A stretch of 64,000 bases of DNA. It comes from Reyranella sp. (GTDB lineage Bacteria > Pseudomonadota > Alphaproteobacteria > Reyranellales > Reyranellaceae). The translations under genes and the position numbers were made by a program. This document shows positions 27,401-33,384 of the stretch, piece after piece. The stretch's first letter is position 1. The number at the start of each line of letters is the position of its first letter. The notes under the pieces were generated by a model, which saw only the letters and a program-made list of their open reading frames with translations, made no database searches and was not told the DNA's origin. Where the stretch lies: positions 248,001-312,000 of the forward strand of contig NZ_SCUT01000024.1 in NCBI RefSeq assembly GCF_004297265.1, written 5' to 3'.

Positions 27401-29648
27401 TGTCATCGAGCCCAATAAATGTAACGTCGATGAGCTTGAGCACGGAGAGGCTTGGGTTGGTGTAGCGCCACCCCCGACGCAGATCTGTCCAGAGCCGATG
27501 GGCGAGCACCTTCGCGAGGGAGCGCTGGGCGTCCTCGCGAACTACGGCGCCTGCCTCGGGGTCCAACATCCAGTGGATACGTGCGTCCTTGTTGGCCGCA
27601 GTGAACCCGAGCGCCTTCACCACCCGAAGACCGAATTCGTCCTCGGCCATGCCATCGTCGCCGGCGTCCAGAACGGCCCGCAGGATCGCGCCGCGCAGGA
27701 GGCTGACGAACAGGAAATCATTGAAGTGACCCGCCTGGAGGGCGGCGTCCTGCCGGTTGTCGGTGAAGCCGAGCAGCTTGCGTTTCTCTTTGGGAACGCT
27801 GCTGTTGCTCCAGTTCATCCATTCCAGGGCGGTCGAAACGAGTAGTGTCGTGGCCGAGCTGCGGCCCTCACCCGATAGGGCGGCGAGCTTGGTGCGTTCG
27901 CGCATGTTGGGATGCGGCTGGTCGAGGCAGCACGGGCAGAAGCCAAACTTGCCCGGTATGAACCAAAATCTCTTCCCCGAAGGATTGTAGCGACCATCCG
28001 GGGCCACCGTGATCAGCTGGGGCAGTCTGCGTTTCCTGTTCGCCCGGAGTCGCTCGACGCCATTGCGCTCCTCGCGCCAGTCCTCGGGGTACGTTTCGAT
28101 CTCGCCTGTAAAGGCGTACTCGGGATCGCCATCGCCTGCGGGGGTCAGGTAGCCGGCGGTCTCTCCCTCTTGATCATCGAGTGGCGCATCATCGATGCCC
28201 CTGGGTAGAAACAGAATGCCCTCAGCATCCTCGCTCTTCGTAATGACGTGGACCTCATATCCGCATTCCCGACAAAAGCGGGTAGGATAGAGGCGATGGC
28301 CCGGCGCACTGGGATCTTCGAGTTGGCCTTCGAACAGCACGTTCCTCGGCTTTCCAGTCAGCGTGGTGAAAATCTCACCTGCGCCCGAGATGAACTGATG
28401 GAGCTTGAACGCCAGGAATGCGCCGGTTCCCGAGCCGCCCCGCTCCGTTTCCGGAAGGCTGATGCGGGTCAGGAATGTCTCAAGGCCGTTTCGACAGGTT
28501 TCTACGTCGACGCCGCTATCCTTTGACAGCAGCGCGACTGCCTCTTCAAAAGGGATCGGCTTCTTGCGCTTGAGTTCCTGCGCGTCCTCCAGGCCAATCG
28601 CCAGTTCGGTCCACACCGCCAGCGGGTGTTCTTTCAGAACCTCGTCTGTCAGACTATCCGGAAGTGCAGATCTCAGGACCGGCGCAAGCTTCGGCCGCAC
28701 CTCGTCGAGTTTCAGCAGATCATCCGTCGCCCGTCGAAGCGACTCGTCGATAACCGACTCCGACCCGATAGGCGTGCCGAAAAGGCGCGACGCAACGTCC
28801 GCCACAGCCCGCGCACGGTTGGCATCGGATCCTTCGCTCGCCATGGTTGCCGAGGTTCCGATGCAGATTGGCGCCTTGTCCGGCGTGCAGCGATTGCGAA
28901 GACGACGAACGAGAATGGCGACATCAGCGCCCTGGCGGCCGCGATAGGTGTGCAGTTCGTCGAGAACAATGAAATCCAGACCGCTTGCGTTCTCTATGAC
29001 CTTCGTGTCGAGGCTGTCCTGCCGCGTCAGAAGCAGCTCAGCCATCATGAAGTTGGTCAGCAGAATGTCCGGCGGGTCATCAGCAATTCGCTGCCGGTCC
29101 CCCTGGCTTTCTTGCCCCGTGTAGCGCCGCACGATCGGCTTGATCTCACTGGGTAGGCCGGATTGGGAGATGAACCTTTCGATCTCCTTGATCTGGCTGT
29201 TGGCCAGTGCGTTCATCGGATAAACGATGATGGCGCTGGTTCTGCGCGGCCTCCCCGCCTTCCGTGCGCGGACGATTGCATCGACGACCGGCACAAAGAA
29301 GCAGAGCGACTTGCCCGAGCCGGTTCCTGTGGTGACCACATAACTCTGGCCTGCCCGAGCCTTTGCGATCGACTGCGCCTGGTGGCGGTGAAATTGCACG
29401 GGCGTCGTTCCAAACCGGAATATTCTCCCAGTCGCTTCGTCAAGATCGCCGGAGGCGACGAGAGCATCGACAGTCGGGCCCTTGAGATATTGAGGGTTTA
29501 GGGACAGAAGCGCGCCCGGCCAGAAACGCCCCGCATCGTACTGGCTATTGATCTCGGTCTTCAGGTCATCAGATCGAATGGTGCTGAATGACCGAGAGAA
29601 ACGGGCATAGGAATCGATAAGACGATGGTCAAATTCGAACGCCTTCAT
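24477..29648 (-). CDS. large DEAD-like helicase with DUF1998 domain (DrmA/DrmB- or DruE-like)
   Basis: A 1,723-aa protein. Walker A TGTGSGKS is at 107-114, the DEAH-box variant DELH at 230-233, GTSATM is motif III and QRAGRAGRSG is motif VI. Cysteine clusters RFCREC, FCPCC and a CxxC...CxxC finger (DIFICSNCG...CHACN) follow. The C-terminal CVRGCYRC (C1593, C1597, C1600) plus LLSYFNQ is the DUF1998/MZB signature. DISARM splits helicase and DUF1998 between DrmA and DrmB, while Druantia DruE carries both in one chain, so this is a fusion-like or DruE-like form. It probably unwinds or remodels incoming DNA. It is the first long gene of the operon. GAGG precedes its ATG, which overlaps the end of a short upstream frame. 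Confidence 0.85.
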   Translation of the reverse strand: MKAFEFDHRLIDSYARFSRSFSTIRSDDLKTEINSQYDAGRFWPGALLSLNPQYLKGPTVDALVASGDLDEATGRIFRFGTTPVQFHRHQAQSIAKARAGQSYVVTTGTGSGKSLCFFVPVVDAIVRARKAGRPRRTSAIIVYPMNALANSQIKEIERFISQSGLPSEIKPIVRRYTGQESQGDRQRIADDPPDILLTNFMMAELLLTRQDSLDTKVIENASGLDFIVLDELHTYRGRQGADVAILVRRLRNRCTPDKAPICIGTSATMASEGSDANRARAVADVASRLFGTPIGSESVIDESLRRATDDLLKLDEVRPKLAPVLRSALPDSLTDEVLKEHPLAVWTELAIGLEDAQELKRKKPIPFEEAVALLSKDSGVDVETCRNGLETFLTRISLPETERGGSGTGAFLAFKLHQFISGAGEIFTTLTGKPRNVLFEGQLEDPSAPGHRLYPTRFCRECGYEVHVITKSEDAEGILFLPRGIDDAPLDDQEGETAGYLTPAGDGDPEYAFTGEIETYPEDWREERNGVERLRANRKRRLPQLITVAPDGRYNPSGKRFWFIPGKFGFCPCCLDQPHPNMRERTKLAALSGEGRSSATTLLVSTALEWMNWSNSSVPKEKRKLLGFTDNRQDAALQAGHFNDFLFVSLLRGAILRAVLDAGDDGMAEDEFGLRVVKALGFTAANKDARIHWMLDPEAGAVVREDAQRSLAKVLAHRLWTDLRRGWRYTNPSLSVLKLIDVTFIGLDDIAEDIERLTAILPEFGTLDVLARKAMLKLLLGAMLDGLAVGTEALDLTVLDAVAQKSRNLLRTPWAIDAKETPRSRTTLFLQAPGKDRVGLREEQTIIRAGHNSRIGRLINRKSVIGTKLGKTDYLTAMTGLMELLAREGLVSRVDIETDLQGWRLSPSAVRIVPGEAIRTGTAQGNRYFHELYNEIASNLKAGQSSFWGLEGREHTAQVSQRQREWREWRFRFEKEDRENLTKNAAELKATGESEQFLPALFCSPTMELGVDISALNAVYLRNVPPTPANYAQRAGRAGRSGQAAVIVTYCAAQSPHDQYFFERRNEMVAGVVRPPALDITNEELVRSHLHAVWLAETKLALSPDIPEILDLTQTGYPLKQDIHDVIDRPELAIAAHSPMKRVLDQILASVDGRKPVWMSEPDDFVSAVALRAPQEFDRAFDRWRELYNSARTQLMEANARSEITGLSGADRRRIKAAQMQASDQITILEQGKASNGSDFYSYRYLATEGFLPGYNFPRLPLYAFIPGDGKTGSFLQRARFLAISEFGPRSLIYHEGRAYRVMKAKLPPEVRTGDGSELATRDIFICSNCGACHDGEVERCHACNAPMAGEMPVQRTLRIDNVEAAPTERITANDEERVRQGFEIQTVFSWPKRDGRVQITEADFRCEDTSILNLQYANSAEISRINKGLKRRAQQTKFGFYIDPRSGYWSKSEDEDPDVDVPPDVVRPVRIVPIVRDHKNALLFRFNEPTAYAPKTIATVQHALMRGIAVVFQLEEGEILGEPLPARDNRRAVLAYEAAEGGAGVLSRLIEDPQALGKVAREALILMHFEKVDEAIAAGDAKLLSSHDGEACVRGCYRCLLSYFNQPDHELIDRTSDEAKQMLIDLARGEVVLAVAPGQSADGGGWASAFKEMGLPAPDTSTVSFSNQEMSFAWRSHFVAACITPLTEATREAAEAKGWTLFELPEAVAAGVPDSMISMFGG

Positions 29649-29821
29649 TGCCAGCCTCGCCCCCCAATACTTCTTATTATGCCATAATTGCCATCCCGGC
29701 CGGCCTCAGCAATTTGTCGCCCTAAAGGCACAAGAACGCTCTTGGCGAGGGATCGCCGCTCTGAATTGAACTCTGTTGCCAACCGGCTCGTCATTCGCAG
29801 TGGATTTTCGGATCGCCCCAT
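29645..29821 (-). CDS. possible small protein upstream of the defence operon
   Basis: A 58-codon frame from ATG 29821 whose TGA overlaps the helicase ATG (ATGA). A GTG at 29842 would extend it to 65 aa and overlap the DUF4143 gene. The peptide is basic and mostly helical in appearance, and I do not recognise it. Rare codons (ATA twice, TTA, ACA) and a weak ribosome site argue against it. The four-base stop/start overlap argues for translational coupling. It may be only a leader. Confidence 0.3.
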   Translation of the reverse strand: MGRSENPLRMTSRLATEFNSERRSLAKSVLVPLGRQIAEAGRDGNYGIIRSIGGRGWQ

Positions 29822-29826
29822 GGCGC

Positions 29827-31047
29827 TCACGCCCACAAACACGACAGGGGTGCCGCCGCTAGCCTATCGCCGAACGGAACGACGTCTGCGCTGTCATAGA
29901 GCACGACGCCGAAGGCAAAGCGGTCCCTACACGCCTCGGCGAGCGCCTTTAGGCCCGCGAAATCCCCGGCCTTGACCGTTGCGCTCGCCTTCACTTCGAT
30001 GCCTGCGATCATCCCGTCATCGCGCTCCAGCACGATGTCCACCTCGCGCATGTCCCGATCCCGAAAATGATGCGGCGTCAGCCGCAGGTCCGAGGCCGTT
30101 ATGAGCTTCAGCACCTCGGAGAACACGAAGCTCTCCAACAGCGCGCCGAATGTCCCGCGATCCGCCTTCACTCTGTCGAAGGTGAGTCCGCGCACGCTGG
30201 CCAGCAGACCGGAATCGAGGAAATGCAGCTTAGGTGTCTTGACGATGCGCTTCAGCGCGTTCGTGAACCAGGGCTGCACAGTCGCGATAAGGAACACCTG
30301 CTCAAGCAGCCCGACATAACGCTGTCCCGTCTTATGGCTGACGTCGATGCTGCCACCGAACTGCGAATAATTGACCAACTGGCCGGAGTGCTCGGCCAGC
30401 AACCGTACGAATTTAGGAAGCTCCGTCAGCTTCTCGACGTCAGCGATATCCCGCAGATCGCGCGTGAGGACCGACGTGAGATAGGACCTCGACCAGTCCT
30501 GCCGCCGCCGCTCGCTATCGCGGCTGATCGCTTCGGGAAAGCCTCCGAGCAGGACGAGTTGGACAAGATCGTCGCCCACGATCGCATCCTGCTGGCTCTG
30601 CAGCTTCCCGTCGAAGAGGCGCTCCAGGAAGGTCGGTGTCCGGCCTTCGACCTCGGCCTTCGCCAGCGGTAGCATCTGGATGGTTTCCATCCGGCCGGCC
30701 AGGCTGTCGGCGATCCGCGGCAGGGTCAGCACATTCGCCGAGCCGGTGAGCAGAAACCGGCCCGGACGATAGTCCTCGTCGACCGTCTTCTTGATCGCCA
30801 ACAACAGGTCCGGTGCGCGCTGGATCTCGTCGATAATGGCACGGTCGAGTCCCCGGATGAAACCGGCCGGATCCGACTGGGCGGCCTCGAGCACCGTCTG
30901 ATCGTCGAGCGTGATATAGGTCCGGCCGATCTCTCCCATCTTCCTGACGAGCGTTGTTTTGCCGGCCCTGCGCGGTCCGACGATCAAGACCACCGGGGTA
31001 TCCGAAAGGGCTTCCTTTGCCCGCCGCTCCACAAACCGTTCGAACAT
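29827..31047 (-). CDS. AAA-family ATP-binding protein with DUF4143 domain
   Basis: A 406-aa protein. The P-loop GPRRAGKT is at 24-31, IIDEIQ is Walker B near 85-90, LLTGSAN is sensor 1, and a DUF4143 C-terminal half ends with VDIVLER...AGIEVKAS, a D...ExK pattern like a PD-(D/E)XK fold. These proteins are widespread on mobile elements and have been proposed as toxins, nuclease-ATPases or defence accessories; the function is unsettled. The start is moved to ATG 31047, just before the P-loop domain, because the 48 upstream residues look non-coding. It lies 178 bp upstream of the DUF1998 helicase on the same strand. It could be the first gene of the defence transcription unit or an independent cargo gene. 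Confidence 0.82.
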   Translation of the reverse strand: MFERFVERRAKEALSDTPVVLIVGPRRAGKTTLVRKMGEIGRTYITLDDQTVLEAAQSDPAGFIRGLDRAIIDEIQRAPDLLLAIKKTVDEDYRPGRFLLTGSANVLTLPRIADSLAGRMETIQMLPLAKAEVEGRTPTFLERLFDGKLQSQQDAIVGDDLVQLVLLGGFPEAISRDSERRRQDWSRSYLTSVLTRDLRDIADVEKLTELPKFVRLLAEHSGQLVNYSQFGGSIDVSHKTGQRYVGLLEQVFLIATVQPWFTNALKRIVKTPKLHFLDSGLLASVRGLTFDRVKADRGTFGALLESFVFSEVLKLITASDLRLTPHHFRDRDMREVDIVLERDDGMIAGIEVKASATVKAGDFAGLKALAEACRDRFAFGVVLYDSADVVPFGDRLAAAPLSCLWA

Positions 31048-31228
31048 GCCCACCCCGATCCCCGGACGATTGGAACTATCGCTATCGGCTAATTGGAAGT
31101 CAATAGACCGCTGATTGGGAATTAGTGGGCGCGATCTGGAAGGGTACGAGGGGAAAGCCTTCCCCCTGGCCGGCGCCTTGGTCGCCGACACACCCCCTTC
31201 TGCGGGGAGGTCCCCACAACGCCCCCTT

Positions 31229-31310
31229 AGAGTGAGAGTGCGGACCGGGTTCGCCGTGACGGGTTGAGGGCTGGAGGAGAGGCCTCCGGCGCCCGTCGCG
31301 GAGACCCGCG
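31229..31310 (+). promoter_or_regulatory. structured leader of ardC, radC-motif-like RNA
   Basis: The 5' leader begins with AGAGTGAGAG (31229-31238). An outer 10-bp stem CCGTGACGGG (31254-31263) pairs with CCCGTCGCGG (31292-31301). Inside it is a 7-bp hairpin CTGGAGG/CCTCCGG around the loop AGAGG (31271-31289). The outer 3' strand runs into the ribosome site GCGGAGAC, so the fold could hide it. The parB leader has the same fold with different paired bases. The radC RNA motif is known upstream of antirestriction and DNA-binding genes; this assignment is inferred. Confidence 0.68.
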
Positions 31311-32270
31311 ATGTCCAGAAAGACCGCTTCAGCGCGCCCCGGCCACGACCGGGCGAGCCTCTATGATGAAATCACCGGCAAGATCATCGCCGAGCTGGAC
31401 GCCGGCCGCGTCCCTTGGGTCCAGCCCTGGGGGACGGCGGCGGCGAAGGCGCCGCTCGCCATGCCGAAGAACGCCGCCACCGACCGGCGGTATTCGGGGA
31501 TCAACGTCCTGATCCTCTGGGGCGCGGTGATCGAGCACGGCTTCCCCACCCAGAGCTGGCTCACCTTTCGCCAGGCGCTCTCGCTCGGCGGCCACGTCCG
31601 CAAAGGCGAGCGTGGCACGACCGTCGTCTATGCCGACCGCTTCGTACCCGACGATGAAAAGCGACGCGCCCGCGACACCGGCGAGGAAGCCGCCGCGATT
31701 CCGTTCCTGAAGCGGTTCACCGTCTTCAACGCCGCCCAGTGCGAGAATCTGCCCGCCGACGTGGCGGCCGTCGCACCACCGCCGCCGCCAGACCTGATCG
31801 AGCCGAGGGTCGAGGCGCTGATCCGGGCGATCGGCGTCGACTTCCGCATCGGCGGCAACCGCGCCTTCTACGCGCCGGGCCCGGACTTCGTGATGGTCCC
31901 GCCGCCGCAGGCCTATTTCGAGCCGATCAACTGGCACCGCACGGCCCTGCACGAGCTGGGGCACGCCAGCGGCCATCCGTCCCGTCTCGGCCGGGATCTC
32001 GGCGGCACGTTCGGCAGCAAGAAATATGCGTTCGAGGAGCTGGTCGCGGAGATGAACGCCGCCTTCTGCTGCGCCTCGCTCGGCATCGTCCCGACCGTGC
32101 GCCATGCGGATTATATCGGCTCCTGGCTCGACGTGCTGCGCGAGGACAACCGCGCCGTCGTGCGCGCTGCCTCCCAGGCCAGCAAGGCGGCCGACTGGAT
32201 TCTCGGCTTCCTCCCTCAGACCGAGAACGCCGCCGCCCAAGCTGCCCCGACAGCGCAGGAGGCGGCGTGA
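31311..32270 (+). CDS. ardC: ArdC family antirestriction protein
   Basis: A 319-aa protein. An N-terminal single-strand-DNA-binding domain (DUF1738; about 10-145, with GRVPWVQPW, YSGINVLILW and RKGERGTTVVY) is joined to a zincin metallopeptidase domain with HELGH at 214-218 and a downstream FEELVAEM. ArdC proteins protect incoming conjugative DNA from restriction during entry. The ATG is preceded by a structured leader that could delay translation until needed. The next gene starts on the A of its TGA (TGATG). On an element carrying its own methylase and nucleases, ArdC could also protect the element from resident systems in a new host. Confidence 0.92.
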   Translation: MSRKTASARPGHDRASLYDEITGKIIAELDAGRVPWVQPWGTAAAKAPLAMPKNAATDRRYSGINVLILWGAVIEHGFPTQSWLTFRQALSLGGHVRKGERGTTVVYADRFVPDDEKRRARDTGEEAAAIPFLKRFTVFNAAQCENLPADVAAVAPPPPPDLIEPRVEALIRAIGVDFRIGGNRAFYAPGPDFVMVPPPQAYFEPINWHRTALHELGHASGHPSRLGRDLGGTFGSKKYAFEELVAEMNAAFCCASLGIVPTVRHADYIGSWLDVLREDNRAVVRAASQASKAADWILGFLPQTENAAAQAAPTAQEAA

Positions 32271-33217
32271 TGCTGGACCTCCTCCCATCCGCGGCCGTCA
32301 GCGACACGCCTGCGTCAGAGTCGATCCGGCTCCGTGTGCTCAGCCTCGGCGCCGGCGTGCAGTCGACCACGCTCGCGCTAATGGCCGCCCACGGCGAGGT
32401 CGGGCCGATGCCCAACTGCGCCATCTTCTCCGACACCGGCTGGGAGCCTGACGCCGTTTACGAGCACCTGACCTGGCTCATGTCGCCCAACGTGCTGCCG
32501 TTCCCCATCCACATCGTCTCGGCCGGCAACATCCGCGACAACCTGATCGCCGGAGCACAGGGTGCGCGCTGGGCGTCGATCCCGGCTTTCACCCGCAACG
32601 TCACGCCGGCCGGCACGGCCATGCCCGTGTTCGACGAGGGCGACGACGGCGAGATGGTGGCGATCGGCGAGCGCATCCTGCCGACCGATCGCGTCGATGT
32701 CGGGATGATCCGCCGCCAATGCACCAAGGACTACAAGATCGTCCCGATCCGGCGGAAGGTACGCGAGCTCGTCGGCCTCACGGGGCGGCGCTCGCCCAAG
32801 ACGCCGATCGTCGAACAGTGGATCGGCATCTCGCTCGACGAGGCGATCCGCATGAAGCCCTCGTTCGAGGACTGGCAGGTCAATCGCTGGCCGCTGATCG
32901 AACAGCGTCTGTCCCGGCGCGACTGCCTGCGCTGGCTCAAACAGCATGATTATCCCATCCCGCCGAAGAGCGCCTGCATCGGCTGTCCCTTTCACTCAGA
33001 CGCCCATTGGCGCCGGATGCGGGAGGACGACCCCGAGGCCTGGGCCGACGCCATCGCGGTCGATCGCGCCATTCGCACCGGCTTCCGCGGCATTCGCGGC
33101 CAACTCTTCCTTCATCGTTCCGCCGTGCCGCTCGATCAGGCCGATCTCTCCAACGCGAACGATCGCGGCCAGCTCGATCTCTGGCCCAACGAATGCGAGG
33201 GCATGTGTGGGGTGTGA
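32270..33217 (+). CDS. phosphoadenosine phosphosulfate reductase-like PP-loop protein
   Basis: A 315-aa member of the PAPS-reductase/adenine-hydrolase superfamily. The PP-loop is LSLGAGVQSTT (residues 24-34), followed by CAIFSDTGWEP. Near the C-terminus the cysteine-rich SACIGCPFHS recalls a metal- or cluster-binding site. Sulfate assimilation is unlikely, because the family's mobile-element branch is always next to ArdC/ParB-type genes and is related to DndC-like proteins that modify DNA. The exact reaction is unknown. AGGAGG lies eight bases upstream of an ATG that overlaps the ardC stop, so the two are coupled. It could modify nucleic acid or support antirestriction. Confidence 0.8.
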   Translation: MLDLLPSAAVSDTPASESIRLRVLSLGAGVQSTTLALMAAHGEVGPMPNCAIFSDTGWEPDAVYEHLTWLMSPNVLPFPIHIVSAGNIRDNLIAGAQGARWASIPAFTRNVTPAGTAMPVFDEGDDGEMVAIGERILPTDRVDVGMIRRQCTKDYKIVPIRRKVRELVGLTGRRSPKTPIVEQWIGISLDEAIRMKPSFEDWQVNRWPLIEQRLSRRDCLRWLKQHDYPIPPKSACIGCPFHSDAHWRRMREDDPEAWADAIAVDRAIRTGFRGIRGQLFLHRSAVPLDQADLSNANDRGQLDLWPNECEGMCGV

Positions 33218-33301
33218 TCTGCCTGAAATCCGGAAAAGCGGGAAGGCGGGCTTCCGCCTCCGGGTCTTTCCGGTTCCTCGGCTTGGCGGCGCGGCTCTCC
33301 A

Positions 33302-33384
33302 AGAGTGAGAGGGCTGCGCCGGTTTTCGTGACGGGTTTCAGTCCGAGAGAGAGGCTCTCGGCGCCCGTTGCGGAGACTACTCCA
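33302..33384 (+). promoter_or_regulatory. structured leader of parB, second radC-motif-like RNA
   Basis: It has the same layout as the ardC leader: AGAGTGAGAG (33302-33311), outer stem TCGTGACGGG (33326-33335) with CCCGTTGCGG (33364-33373), and an inner perfect hairpin CCGAGAG/CTCTCGG around the identical loop AGAGG (33343-33361). Differences between the two copies preserve pairing. GGAG at 33372-33375 overlaps the outer stem, so the fold can mask the ribosome site of parB. Confidence 0.68.

Noticed and set aside
9843-29648. Calling the operon a standard class 1 DISARM
   Set aside because: No separate DrmB and no phospholipase-D DrmC are visible, gene order differs, and the extra ATPase, HNH and HamAB genes are in the same unit.
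9843-29648. Calling the operon BREX because the methylase resembles PglX
   Set aside because: No PglZ, BrxC, BrxL or BrxA/B-like gene is present.
32270-33217. PAPS-reductase-like gene as part of sulfate assimilation
   Set aside because: There are no cys genes nearby, and it overlaps ardC on a mobile element with a different C-terminal Cys pattern.
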